From G965200765 sp965203865 (GTDB taxonomy: Bacteria > Pseudomonadota > Gammaproteobacteria > Arenicellales > JAJDZL01), in assembly GCA_965203865.1 (NCBI GenBank), contig OZ241916.1, positions 806,001-870,000 of the forward strand: DNA of 64,000 bases. Direction: 5' to 3'. The translations under genes and the position numbers were made by a program. The notes beneath the pieces are model-generated. The model was given only the letters and a program-made list of their open reading frames with translations. It did not search any database and had not been told where the DNA came from. Shown here piece by piece: positions 6,578 to 18,700 of the stretch (positions are counted from its first letter, which is position 1; every line of letters begins with the position of its first letter).

Positions 6578-8086
6578 ATGACGACATTGTCGCGCATTAC
6601 AGGGTTGGTTCGGGACATCATGCTAGCGCAGCTGGTGGGCAGTACCCTTGTTGCCGACGCATTCTTTGTGGCCTTCAGAATTCCGAATTTCTTTCGGCGA
6701 ATCTTTGGTGAAGGCGCATTTTCAGCAGCATTTGTGCCGGTTTACACAGACCAGAGGATCAACGCATCAACGAAAGATACACAGCGTTTTGTGGATTTGG
6801 TCACCGGTCGATTGGGGCTGATCTTGTTGCTGATTACATTTGTCGGTGTGCTGGCATCACCAATTTTGGTAACGATTCTTGCCCCCGGATTCAAGGTTGA
6901 CCCGGAAAAGTACCAGATCACAGTGGACAGCTTGCGCATTACGTTTCCATATTTGCTGTTTATCTGCTTGGTGGCACTGAGTGCTGCCATATTGAATACC
7001 TGTGGACAGTTTGCCGCACCCGCGGCAACTCCGATTCTGTTGAATTTGTCGCTCATCGCTTCGGCACTCTGGATTACCGGCATGGTGGATAATGCGGCGA
7101 TTGCATTGTCAATCGGTGTATTTATTGCTGGTGTCTTGCAACTGCTTTTTCAGATACCGTTCCTCGCACGCGAAAAGGCATTGCCGCGTCCAAAAATTGG
7201 TTTCAAAGAAAAAAGCGGGCCTGCCAATCAGGCAGGCGAGGTCTACCGGTTGATGATTCCTGCCATTTTTGGTTCTTCGGTTACCCAGGTTAACCTGATT
7301 ATCAATACATTTGTCGCTTCGTTTTTGGTCACTGGCAGTGTGTCTTGGCTGTATTATTCTGACCGGCTCATGGAATTTCCTCTGGGGGTATTTGGTGTTG
7401 CGTTGGGGACGGTAATACTTCCAAGGCTTTCCAAAGAGCATACCAATGTCCAATCCCAGGAATTTTCCAGATTATTGGACTGGGGGTTGCGATGGTGTTG
7501 TCTGGTATCCTTGCCGGCAACCGTTGGTTTGATTGTGTTGGCCGAACCGATATTGACGACGCTCTTCTTTCACGGTGCGTTCACCGCGCACGACGTATCC
7601 ATGTCGGCGGCGGCTTTGATTGCATTCGCCACCGGACTAATTGCATTGGTTGCGGTCAAGGTGTTGTCCCCGGGATTTTTCGCTCGCAAGGATACGCGAA
7701 CACCGGTTCGGGTGGGAGTCATCTCCTTGGTGGTGAACGCGGTGCTTTGCATTGCCCTGGTGTTTCCCATGAAGCACGTCGGCCTGGCTTTGGCAACATC
7801 TGTTGCAGCATTCGTTAACGCGGGGTTGCTACTGTATCTGTTGCTCAAGGATGGCACCTATCGACCACTTGACGGATGGATTCTGTTTCTGCTTCGGGTA
7901 GTCGGTGCGTCGGCGATTATGGGCGGCGTTCTCCGGTGGTGGGCTGCTGACAATTCGTTATGGCTGGCGTATAGTCTGATGGAAAGAGTTTCACAACTGG
8001 CATTGCTGATTGTTGCCGGAATCGTCATATTTTGTTTGTGTATACTACTTTTCGGTTTGAACTTACGCCAGCTGATGAAAAGGTGA
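6578..8086 (+). CDS. murJ: Lipid II flippase MurJ (MviN)
   Basis: The 502-residue integral membrane protein starts MTTLSRITGLVRDIMLAQLV and continues ADAFFVAFRIPNFFRRIFGEGAFSAAFVPVY, the diagnostic MurJ N-terminus. Around 14 hydrophobic segments follow, with PRLS and YYSDRLMEFPLGVFGVALGT in the middle. MurJ moves lipid II across the inner membrane for peptidoglycan synthesis. In-frame codons just before the ATG read KSTVAAGS, which also looks like the family (MSLLKS..VS.MTLLSR) but no start codon is found there. The original start may have been lost, leaving a slightly shortened N-terminus. It overlaps the next gene by 4 bases and lies upstream of ribF as in many Gammaproteobacteria. Confidence 0.95.
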   Translation: MTTLSRITGLVRDIMLAQLVGSTLVADAFFVAFRIPNFFRRIFGEGAFSAAFVPVYTDQRINASTKDTQRFVDLVTGRLGLILLLITFVGVLASPILVTILAPGFKVDPEKYQITVDSLRITFPYLLFICLVALSAAILNTCGQFAAPAATPILLNLSLIASALWITGMVDNAAIALSIGVFIAGVLQLLFQIPFLAREKALPRPKIGFKEKSGPANQAGEVYRLMIPAIFGSSVTQVNLIINTFVASFLVTGSVSWLYYSDRLMEFPLGVFGVALGTVILPRLSKEHTNVQSQEFSRLLDWGLRWCCLVSLPATVGLIVLAEPILTTLFFHGAFTAHDVSMSAAALIAFATGLIALVAVKVLSPGFFARKDTRTPVRVGVISLVVNAVLCIALVFPMKHVGLALATSVAAFVNAGLLLYLLLKDGTYRPLDGWILFLLRVVGASAIMGGVLRWWAADNSLWLAYSLMERVSQLALLIVAGIVIFCLCILLFGLNLRQLMKR

Positions 8087-8496
8087 CCGCAACTCCGAAA
8101 AAAACTGTACAGATTGGATCTCCGGATTCGCCGCGCTACTTCAATCTGGAAGAAGCGAATGAAACTTTGCCCCTTGTACAGAGGATCACCAAGCATGCCT
8201 ACGAGGAATTGCAGGTGGTGAAACAGGAGCTTGAAAACATGTTGCCCAGTGATCCCCGGGCGGTTGCCATTGAAGTTCGTTACGAAACAATTGTGAAAAA
8301 GTGGGTTGCAAAAATGGAGCGACTCGGCCTGGTGGTAACCGGTTTGTGGCTAGTTGATTTCGATATGGGGGATGGATACCTGTGCTGGAAATATCCAGAG
8401 CTCAAAATAGGCTATTTTCACAGTTATACCGACGGGTTTGCGTCCCGGCGCCCATTGAGTGAAATCATAGAAGAACAGCATCCGGATTGGGCTTGA
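8083..8496 (+). CDS. DUF2203 family protein
   Basis: The core RYFNLEEANETLPLVQRI followed by LGLVVTGLWLVDFDMGDGYLCWKYPE and IGYFHSYTDGFASRRPLSE is the DUF2203 pattern (YFtleEAn.lLPlv, G.vDFp, lCW, GfagRrPL). The function of the family is unknown. Start chosen: GTG at 8083, which overlaps the murJ stop codon as GTGA and allows coupled translation; it gives 137 residues. An upstream in-frame start at 8032 would overlap murJ by 55 bases and is less likely. The gene lies between murJ and ribF and is probably in the same operon. Confidence 0.8.
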   Translation: MTATPKKTVQIGSPDSPRYFNLEEANETLPLVQRITKHAYEELQVVKQELENMLPSDPRAVAIEVRYETIVKKWVAKMERLGLVVTGLWLVDFDMGDGYLCWKYPELKIGYFHSYTDGFASRRPLSEIIEEQHPDWA

Positions 8497-8534
8497 AGTT
8501 GCATCAGATTGCGCGCGGTTGTTGAATTGGACTG

Positions 8535-9476
8535 ATGAAAATTATTTCGGATTTGAACAGCATCGCGAGTTCTGCCATCAAATGTGTTGCAACTATTGGA
8601 AATTTTGACGGAGTTCATCGGGGGCATCAACAACTGCTGAAATTGCTGGTCGAAACCGCGCGCGAGTTGGAACTGCCGTCCACAGTTATTTCCTTCAACC
8701 CGCATCCGCTGGAATTCTTTACACCTGAGCGCGCACCTGCAAGGCTGACATCAACTGATGAGAAAGCAGAACTGATTGGAGGATTGGGTGTTGATCGCCT
8801 GGTTGTGTTGCAATTCAATCAGGAATTGGCAAATACCGAACCGGAGGATTTTTTGGAAAACATACTTGCAAGGAAATTGGGTGTAGAGCAGATTATTGTG
8901 GGTGATGATTTTCGATTCGGCAAGAATCGTCGCGGAGATTTTGCGATGCTGACTGCGTTCGGTGATCAAAGTGGAATTCGGATTGACAGGATGGAGTCCA
9001 TGCTGGTTCAAGATGAGCGCGTAAGCAGTCGGCAGATTCGCGCCTGTCTTGCAAAGGGAGATCTGAAAAAAGCGAAAAGCTTGCTAGGCAGAGAATTTTC
9101 AATGTCCGGTGTGGTGGGTCGCGGCGATGGAAACGGTGCCAAGTGGGAAATCCCTACTGCGAATATATTTCCGGCGTATCAGAATGTACCCCTCTCGGGA
9201 GTGTTTGTTGTTGAAGTAGATAGCATCACAGAAAACCCGGTTCCAGGGGTTGCCAATCTTGGCATTCGACCGACGGTAGGCGGGAAACGTGTTGTACTTG
9301 AAACTCATTTGCTGGACTACGAAGGAGACTTGTATGGGCGTATGATTCGCGTTCGATTCATCAAAAAATTGAGGGAAGAGCAAAAGTTTCAATCTGTTGA
9401 GGAAATGCTGATTCAAATTCGCAAGGATATTGAGGAGTCAAGGAAGTATTTTCAGAACGAGCAAGCAGAAAAATGA
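8535..9476 (+). CDS. ribF: Bifunctional riboflavin kinase / FAD synthetase
   Basis: The 313 residues start MKIISDLNSIASSAIKCVAT and show the nucleotidyltransferase signature IGNFDGVHRGHQQLL at 21-35, FNPHPLEFF and VGDDFRFGKNRRGDF in the adenylyltransferase half, then RQIRACLAKGDL. The C-terminal flavokinase half contains GDGNGAKWEIPTANI (the PTAN motif) and VANLGIRPTVGG. The enzyme phosphorylates riboflavin to FMN and adenylates FMN to FAD in the cytoplasm. Its position after murJ is the conserved arrangement, although ileS, which often follows, is not present; the giant surface gene comes next instead. No FMN riboswitch was noticed upstream. Confidence 0.96.
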   Translation: MKIISDLNSIASSAIKCVATIGNFDGVHRGHQQLLKLLVETARELELPSTVISFNPHPLEFFTPERAPARLTSTDEKAELIGGLGVDRLVVLQFNQELANTEPEDFLENILARKLGVEQIIVGDDFRFGKNRRGDFAMLTAFGDQSGIRIDRMESMLVQDERVSSRQIRACLAKGDLKKAKSLLGREFSMSGVVGRGDGNGAKWEIPTANIFPAYQNVPLSGVFVVEVDSITENPVPGVANLGIRPTVGGKRVVLETHLLDYEGDLYGRMIRVRFIKKLREEQKFQSVEEMLIQIRKDIEESRKYFQNEQAEK

Positions 9477-9526
9477 GAATTGCACCCTTGGCTCTCTCCA
9501 GTACATGGTACTATAAGAAAATCCTT

Positions 9527-9564
9527 TATAATAGATAGGGAGCAGGAAAAATTTTCAGGCAGGA
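9527..9564 (+). promoter_or_regulatory. Candidate -10 box and ribosome site for the giant surface gene
   Basis: TATAAT at 9527-9532 is a perfect -10 match, although no good -35 is seen at the proper distance. AGGA at 9561-9564 lies 4 bases before the ATG at 9569. These sites support initiation at 9569 rather than at 9759, where no ribosome site is visible. Confidence 0.45.
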
Positions 9565-9568
9565 ACCG

Positions 9569-9769
9569 ATGAAATTGATATTAAGGCTAGTTGACCCAAT
9601 TGCCCGGCTTTGCAGTCGAAAGAGTTCTGTTGCTTTGGCGAAAAAATTAACGAGGGGGGGGGGGTGCATTCACTTGTATATCCGAAAACCCGGTTCGCCG
9701 GTTCTCGCTTGCCAGGCAATTTGCCTGCTGGCTACTGGTAGCGACAATATCGATATGCATGCTGTCTGA
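9569..9769 (+). other. Leader reading frame: true start of the giant surface protein, ending early out of frame
   Basis: The frame from ATG 9569 reads MKLILRLVDPIARLCSRKSS, then ALAKKLTRGGG at the poly-G tract, and stops at 9767-9769 after 66 codons. Removing one G (or adding two) joins it to the 9759-25103 frame. The joined protein would then read AFTCISENPVRRFSLARQFA and CWLLVATISICMLSDAKA, a good extended signal peptide with an AKA cleavage site, running straight into the passenger. As sequenced, the leader product is a short dead-end peptide. See the poly-G entry. Confidence 0.75.
9654..9664. repeat. Poly-G tract of 11, candidate phase-variation switch
   Basis: Eleven consecutive G residues lie 85 bases downstream of the ATG at 9569. 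The distance from 9569 to the in-frame ATG of the large frame (9759) is 190, that is 3n+1, so G10 or G13 would put start codon, signal peptide and passenger into one frame. Long mononucleotide tracts slip during replication, and such tracts control many surface proteins. As assembled the state is OFF. In the large frame no ATG, GTG or TTG occurs between the stop at 9648 and 9759. Confidence 0.8.
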
Positions 9770-12700
9770 TGCGAAGGCATATTACTTTACCAGTCCGTCA
9801 GGAATTAGTGGAACTACAATTTATGAAGATCAGTTCGATAGCGGTAGTGTTTCAGCGAAGTTTGCTGTTCACGATTGGAGACGCTTTCCTTCTTGGGATG
9901 CCTCCAAGGTTCGGCTCCAAAACGCTCCTGCTGGCCTCACAATAGTCGGTGGTCGAACGCTTCGAGTGTTTGATCCTTCTCTTACGAATCATTGCTGGTA
10001 TCAGCTTCCTCCCCTATGTATTGAAATAGATTTGAGATGGTCCAGCACCGCCGATGTCACAACGGATACAACAGTTACCGTTCAGGTACAAGGTGGGTTA
10101 TTTGAATCCTCTATAAGCGGATGGCATGACGTAGGCTCTTTTACAATCAAAGCGGTTGTCGAGGAGTTGCAGGTAAGCACCCCCACCAACAGTGCTACGG
10201 TCACGGAGGCGGGCAGCAAGTCGGAGTTCACTGTACGGCTAGGGAAGGCACCGACGGCGAAAGTGACGGTCAATGTTTCCAGCAGCGACACCTCCGAGGG
10301 CTCGGTGTCGCCGAGCGAGCTGGTCTTCACGACCATGGACTACAGCACTACGCAGTCGGTGACAGTAACAGGTGTCGATGACAGTATATACGACGGCAGC
10401 CAGAGCTGGAACGTGGTGCTTGACCCGTCGTCGACGGATACCGGTTACAACGCTTTATCCAACGTGAATGTGGCGATGACCACCACCAACGACGAAAGTG
10501 CGCCTACTTTTTCGATCAACTCGCCGAGCGTGACGGAAGGCGACACCGGCTCGGTGAATCTGACATTCACGGTTACGCTGAGTGCGGCGAGCGCATTGCA
10601 GCACAAGGTGAACTACGCCGATGCGGGCACCGGTACGGCGATGTCGGGGACCGACTACACGGCGCTTGCCGCCAGCAGCACGCTGACGTTTGCGGCGGGT
10701 GAGACGAGCAAGACGATTACGGTGCCGGTGTCGGGCGACACTGCGGTGGAGGCGAACGAGACGGTGGTGATTTCGCTGAGCAATGCGACGGGCGGCGCCG
10801 GCATTTCGACGGCGCGCGGCACCGGTACGATCACGGACGACGACTTGAAATTTTCGATCGACTCGCCGAGCGTGACGGAAGGCGACAGCGGCTCGGTGAA
10901 TCTGGTGTTCACCGTGACGCTGAATGCGTCGGTTTCGACGCAGCACACGGTTGACTTCGCCGATGCGGGGACCGGGACAGCGACATCGGGGACCGACTAC
11001 ACGGCAATCACAGGCAGCACGCTGACGTTTGCAGCGAACGAGACCAGCAAGACGATTACGGTGCCGGTGAGGGGCGACACAGCGCAGGAGGGGAACGAGA
11101 CGGTGGTGATTTCGCTGAGCAATGCGACCGGCGGAGCGGGCATTGCGACGGCGAGCGGCACCGGTACGATCATTGATAACGATATAACATTTTCGATCAA
11201 CTCGCCGAGCGTGACAGAAGGTGACAGCGGCTCAGTGAATCTGGTATTCACAGTGACACTGAGTGCGTCGGTCTCGTCGACGCACACGGTCGCCTACGCC
11301 GATGCAGGCACCGGTACTGCGACTTCTGGAACCGACTACACGTCAATTACCGGCGGCACGCTAACGTTTGCGGCGAATGAGACCACCAAGACGATTACGG
11401 TATCAGTGACAGGCGACACGCTGGGCGAGGGGAACGAGACAGTGGTGATTTCGCTGAGCAATGCGACGACCGGCATTTCAACAGCGACCGGCACCGGTAC
11501 GATAAGAGACAACGACCTGGAATTTTCGATCGATTCGCCGAGCGTGACGGAGGGCGACAGCGGCTCGGTGAATCTGGTATTCACAGTGACGCTGAATGCG
11601 GCGGTCTCGTCGACTCACACAGTCGACTACGCCGATGCAGGCACCGGGACCGCGACGTCAGGGACCGACTACACAAGCATTTCGGGTGGCACGCTGACGT
11701 TTGCAGCGAATGAGACCAGCAAGATGATTACGGTACCGGTGAGGGGCGACACGCTGAACGAGGGGAACGAGACAGTGGTGATTTCGCTGAGCAATGCGAC
11801 GACCAGCATTTCGACCGCGAGCGGCACCGGTACGATCAGGGACAACGACCTGGTATTTTCGATCGACTCGCCGAGCGTGACGGAAGGCGACACCGGCTCG
11901 GTGAATCTGGTGTTCACAGTGACGCTGAATGCGTCGGTCTCGTCGCCGCAAACGGTCGACTACGCCGATGCAGGGACCGGAACAGCGACTTCGGGAACCG
12001 ATTACACGTCGGTCACCGGCGGCACGCTGACGTTTGCGGCGAACGAGACGAGCAAGACAATTACGGTGTTGGTGACAGGGGACACGACGCAGGAGGGCAA
12101 CGAGACGGTGGTGATTTCGCTGAGCAATGCGACAAGCAGCATTTCGACGGCGCGAGGCACTGGTACTGGTACGATCACGGACAACGACCTGGTATTTTCG
12201 ATCAACTCGCCGAGCGTGACCGAAGGCGACAGCAGCATGGCGAACCTGACGTTCACAGTGACGCTGAATGCATCAAGCACGTCGCAGCACACGGTAAACT
12301 ACGCCGATGCGGGCAGCGGCACGGCGACTTCGGGGACCGACTACACGGCGGTCACCGCTGGCATGCTGACATTTGCGGCGGGGCAAACGAGCAAGACGAT
12401 TACGGTATCGGTGACGGGCGACACGATAGACGAAGGGAACGAGACGGTGGTGATTTCGCTGAGCAATGCGTCAACAGGCATCGCGACGTCAAGCGGCACC
12501 GGTACGATCAGGGACGACGACCCGAAATTCTCGATCAACTCGCCGAGCGTGACGGAAGGCGACAGCAGCTCGGCGAGTCTAACATTCACAGTGACGCTGA
12601 GTGCGTCGAGCACCTCGCCGTACACGGTCGACTATGCCGATGCGGGCACCGGGACAGCGACTTCGGGAACCGACTACACAGCAATCACCGCCAGCACGCT

Positions 12701-15700
12701 GACGTTTGCGCCCGGAGTGACGACCCAGACGATTACGGTGTCGGTGACAGGCGACACGACGGACGAGGGGATGGGCGAGACAGTGGTGATTTCGCTGAGC
12801 AATGCGTCGTCGGGCACGGCGATTGCGACGGCGAGCGGCACCGGCATGATCAGGGACAACGACCCGAAATTCTCAATTGGCGGGGTTAGCGTAGCAGAGC
12901 CAGACAGCGGCTCGAACAACTTGACGTTCACAGTCTCGCTGAGTGCAGCAAGCACATCGCAGTATACGGTCGACTACGCCGATGCGGGTACGGGAACGGC
13001 GACTTCGGGGACCGACTATATGGCGGTTACCCCCGGCAGGCTGACGTTTGCTCCGGGTGAAAGAATCAAATCGGTTGTGGTGTCGGTGAGGGGCGACACG
13101 GAGGACGAGGACAACGAGACGGTGGTGCTCAGGCTGAGCAATGCGACCGTCGGCGCGGGCATCATGACGGCAGACGGCACCGGCACCATACTGGACAACG
13201 ACCCGAAATTTTCGATCGACTCGCCGAGCGTGACGGAGGGCGACAGCGGCTCGGTGAACCTGGTGTTCACAGTGACGCTGAGTGCGTCGAGCACGTCGCC
13301 GCTGACGGTGAACTACGCCCAAACGGGCGGAACGGCAACTTCGGGGACCGACTACACGACTATTCCGAACGGCACGCTGACGTTTGCGGCGGGCGAGACG
13401 AGCAAGACGATCACGGTATCGGTGACGGGCGATACGGCGAACGAAGGGAACGAGACGGTAGCAATTACGCTGAGCAATGCGACCTCCGGCACGGGCATCG
13501 GGACGGCGACCGGCACCGGAACAATCATAGACAACGACCTGACATTTTCAATCGACTCGCCGAGCGTGACGGAGGGCGACAGCGGCTCAGTGAATCTGGT
13601 ATTCACAGTGACGCTGAGTGCGTCGGTCTCGTCGACGCACACCGTTGACTACGCTGATGCCGGCACCGGCACGGCGACTTCAGGGACTGACTACACGTCG
13701 GTTGCCGGCGGCACGCTGACGTTTGCGGCGAACGAGACGAGCAAGACGATTACAGTTTTGGTGACGGGCGACACGTCGAACGAGGGGAACGAGACGGTGG
13801 TGATCGAGCTGAGCAATGCGACAACCAGCATTTCGACGGCGCGCGGCACCGGCACGATCACAGACAACGACCTGGTATTTTCGATCGACTCGCCGAGCGT
13901 GACCGAAGGCGACAGCAGCTCGGTGAATTTGACGTTCACGGTGACGCTGAGTGCGTCGGTCTCGTCGCAGCACACGGTAAACTACGCGGATGCCGGCAGC
14001 GGCACTGCAGCTTCGGGGACCGACTACACGAGCATTTCGGGCGGCACGCTGACGTTTGCGGCGAATGAAACCAGCAAGACGATTACTGTATCGGTGACGG
14101 GCGACACGCTGGACGAGGGGACCGGCGAGACCGTGGTGATTTCGCTGAGCAATGCGACGACCGGCATTTCGACCGCGAGCGGCACCGGGACGATCACGGA
14201 CAACGACCCGAAATTTTCAATCAACTCGCCTACGGTGACGGAGGGCGACAGCGGCTCGGTGAACCTGGATTTCACAGTGACGCTGAGCGGTGCGGGCAAT
14301 TCGCAGTACACGGTCGACTACGCCAGTTCGGACGGGTCTACGAACGGTGCGACTGCCGGTACCGATTACACGGCGGTCTCCGGCACGCTGACGTTTGCGG
14401 CGGGCGAGACGAGCAAGACGATCCGGGTGTCGGTGACGGGGGACACAACAGGAGAGCCGAGCGAGACAGTGGTAATCGAGCTGAGCAATGCGTCGGCTGG
14501 CACAGGCATCGCGACTGCGAGCGGCACCGGGACGATAGTGGACAACGACCTGGTATTTTCGATCGACTCGCCGAGCGTGGTCGAGGGCGACACCGGCTCG
14601 GTGAATCTGGTGTTCACGGTGACGCTGAGTCTGACGAGCGCATCGCAGCACACGGTGGACTACGCCGATGCGAGCACCGGGACCGCGACTTCGGGGACCG
14701 ACTACACGTCAATCTCCGGCGGCACGCTGACGTTTTCGCCGGGCGAGACAAGCAAGACAATTACAGTATCGGTGAGGGGCGATACGCTGAACGAGGGGAA
14801 CGAGACGGTGGTGATTTCGCTGAGCAATGCGACGACCAGCATTGCGACCGCGAGCGGCACCGGCACGATCAGGGACAACGACCTGGTATTTTCGATCGAC
14901 TCGCCGAGCGTGACGGAAGGCGACAGCAACTCGGTGAATCTGGTGTTCACCGTGACGCTGAATGCTTCGAGCACGTCGCCGCAAACGGTCGACTACGCCG
15001 ATGCCGGGACCGGAACAGCGACTTCGGGGACCGACTACACAGCGGTCACCGGCAGCACGCTGACGTTTGCAGCGAATGAAACCAGCAAGACGATTACGGT
15101 GTCGGTGACGGGCGATACGGCGAACGAAGGGAACGAGACGGTGGCGATCACGCTGAGCAATGCGACGACCGGCATCAGGACGGCGAGCGGCACCGGTACG
15201 ATAATCGACAACGACCTGACATTTTCCATCGACTCGCCGAGCGTGACGGAAGGCGACAGCAGCACGGCGAATCTGATATTCACAATAACGCTGAATGCGT
15301 CCAGCACGTCGCCGCACACGGTGGACTACGCCGATGCGGGCACCGGAACCGCGACTTCGGGGACCGACTACACGGCTGTTACTGCCAACACACTGACGTT
15401 TGCGCCCGGAGTGACGACCCAGACGATTACAGTGTCGGTGACGGGCGACACGGTCGACGAAGGGCATGAGACGGTGGCGATCACGCTGAGCAATGCGACG
15501 ACCGGCATTTCGACCGCGAGCGGCACCGGCACGATCACCGACGATGATCCGAAATTCTCGATCAATTCACCAACCGCGACGGAGGGCGACAGCAGCTCGG
15601 TGAATCTGGTGTTCACAGTGACGCTGAGTGCGTCGAGCACGTCGCCGTACACGGTCGACTATGCCGATGCAGGGACCGGGACCGCGACTTCGGGGACTGA

Positions 15701-18700
15701 CTACACGGCTGTTACTGCCAGCACGCTGACGTTTGCGGCGGGGGAAACGAGCAAGACAATTACGGTGTCGGTGACGGGCGACACGACGGATGAGGGAACC
15801 GGCGAGACCGTGGTGATTTCGCTGAGCAATGCATCGTCCGGCACGGCCATTGCGACGGCGAGCGGCACCGGGACCATAACGGACAACGATCCGAAATTTT
15901 CGATCAATTCCCCAACCGCGACGGAGGGCGACAGCAGCTCGGCGAGCCTGGTGTTCACGGTGACGCTGAGTGCTGCGGGTGCGTCGCCGTACACGGTCGA
16001 CTACGCCCAAACGGGCGGCACGGCAACTTCGGGGACCGACTACACCGCGGTCACCGCCGACACGCTGACGTTTGCGGCGGGGACCACGAGCCAGACAATT
16101 ACGGTGCCGGTGACCGGAGACACGCTGGACGAGTCGAACGAGACGGTGGTGCTCACGCTGAGCAACGCCTCGGCTGGCACAGGAATCGCGACTTCGACCG
16201 GCACTGGAACAATAACGGACGACGACCCGAAATTCTCGATCGACTCGCCGAGCGCGACGGAGGGCGACAGCGGCCAAGCGAACTTGATCTTCACAGTGAC
16301 ACTGAGCGCTTCGAGCACGTCGCAGCTTACAGTCGACTACGCCCAAACGGGCGGCACGGCGATGTCGGGAACCGACTACGCCGCGGTTACCGCCGGCACG
16401 CTGACATTTGCGGCGAGCGAGACGACCAAGACGATTACAGTATTGGTGACGGGCGATACCGCGGACGAGTCGAACGAGACAGTGATTGTCACACTGAGCA
16501 ATGCGTCGGCCGGCACCGGAATCGCGACTTCGACCGGCACGGGCACGATCCGGGACGACGATCCGAAATTTTCGATCAACTCGCCGAGCGTGACAGAAGG
16601 CGACAGCGGCCAGGCGAGCTTGACGTTCACGGTGACACTGAGTGCGTCGAGCACGTCGCAGCTCACAGTCGACTACGCCCAAACGGGCGGCACGGCGACC
16701 TCGGGGACCGACTACACGGCGGTCACCGCCGACACGCTGACGTTTCCGGCGAATAGCACGACCCAGACGATTACAGTATTGGTGACAGGCGACACGCTGG
16801 ACGAGTCGAGCGAGACGGTGGTGCTCACGCTGAGCAACGCCTCGGCTGGCGCAGGGATTGCGACGGCGACCGGCACTGGCACGATCACCGACGACGACCC
16901 GAAATTCTCGATCAACTCGCCGAGCGTGACAGAGGGAGACAGCGGCCAAGCGAGCTTGACGTTCACGGTGACACTGAGTGCGTCGAGCACCTCGCAGCTT
17001 ACAGTTGACTACGCCCAGACGGGCGGCACGGCGACGTCGGGGACCGACTACGCGGCGGTCACCGCCGACACGCTGACGTTTGCGGCGAGCGAGACGACCA
17101 AGACGATTACAGTATTGGTGACAGGCGACACCGCGGACGAGTCGAACGAGACGGTGGTGCTCACGCTGAGCAATGCGACGGCCGGCACCGGAATCGCGAC
17201 GGCGACTGGCACCGGGACCATAACGGACGACGATCCGAAATTCTCGATCGACTCGCCGAGCGTGACGGAAGGCGACAGCGGCTCGGTGAATCTGGTGTTC
17301 ACAGTGACACTGAGCGCGTCGAGCACGTCGCAGCTGACAGTCGACTACGCCCAAACAGGCGGAACCGCGACTTCAGGGACCGACTACACGGCTGTTGCCG
17401 CCGGCACGCTGACGTTTGCGGCGAGCGAGACGACCAAGACGATTACAGTATCGGTGACGGGCGACACGACGGGAGAGGGGAACGAAACGGTGGAGATCAC
17501 GCTGAGCAACGCCACGTCAGGCACGGGCATTGCGACGGCGACCGGCACCGGCACGATCAGAGACAACGACCTGGCATTCTCGATCGACTCGCCGAGCGTG
17601 GCGGAGGGCGACAGCAATTCGGCGAGCCTGGTGTTCACCGTGACGCTGAGTTCGTCAAGCACGTCGCAGCACACGGTCGACTACGCCGATGCAGGAAACG
17701 GCACGGCGACGTCGGGGACCGACTATGCGTCGATTGCCGGCAGCACGCTGACGTTCGCCGCGGGGGAGACGAGCAAGACCTTCACAGTATCGGTGACGGG
17801 CGATACGCTGAACGAGGGAAACGAGACGATCGTGATTTCGCTGAGCAATGCAACAACCGGCATTGCGACGGCGAGCGGCACCGGGACGATAGTGGACAAC
17901 GACCTGGTGTTTTCAATTGATTCGCCGAGCGTGGCGGAAGGCGACAGCAGTTCGGTGAACATGACGTTCACGGTGAGACTAAGCGCGTCAGCCTCGTCGC
18001 CGCACACGGTCGATTACGCCGATGCGGGCACCGGTACGGCGAGTTCCGGGACCGACTACACGTCAATCGCCGGCGGCACGCTGACGTTTGGAGCAGGGGT
18101 CACGAGCAGGACGATTACAGTATCGGTGACGGGCGACACGGCGATCGAGGGGAACGAGACGATCGTGATTTCGCTGAGCAATGCGACGACCGGCATTGCG
18201 ACGGCCAGCGGCATCGGAACGATCAGAGACGACGACCTGGTATTCTCGATCGATTCGCCGAGCGTGGCGGAAGGCGACAGCGGCTCGGTGAATCTGGTGT
18301 TCACCGTTTCGCTGAGTACCGCGAGCGCATCGCCGCACACGGTTGACTACGCCGACGCAGGCAGCGGGACGGCGAGTTCCGGGACCGACTACACGTCGGT
18401 CGTCGCCGGCACGCTGACGTTCGCGGCAAGCGAGACCAGCAAGACAATAACGGTATCGGTGCGGGGCGACACGCTGAACGAGGGGAATGAAACGGTGGTG
18501 CTCGCACTGAGCAATGCGTCGGCGGGCACGGCGATTGCGACTTCGACCGGCACTGGCACGATCAGAGACGACGATCTGGTGTTTTCGATCGACTCGCCGA
18601 GCGTGACAGAAGGCGACAGCGGTTCTGTGAACCTGACGTTCACCGTGACGCTGAATGCGTCGGCCTCGTCGACGCAGACAGTGGACTACGCCGATGCGGG

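Noticed and set aside
8470..8534. FMN riboswitch before ribF
   Set aside because: Only 38 bases separate the two genes, and no FMN-element sequence was found.
9759..9775. ATG 9759 as the true start of the giant protein
   Set aside because: It lies within the last residues of the signal peptide and has no ribosome site; translation from here could not be exported.
15567..17354. Long antisense ORFs (up to 595 codons) opposite the Calx-beta repeats
   Set aside because: They repeat with the same 333-bp period, are Arg/His-rich, have no family motif, and result from the G+C-rich periodic coding strand.
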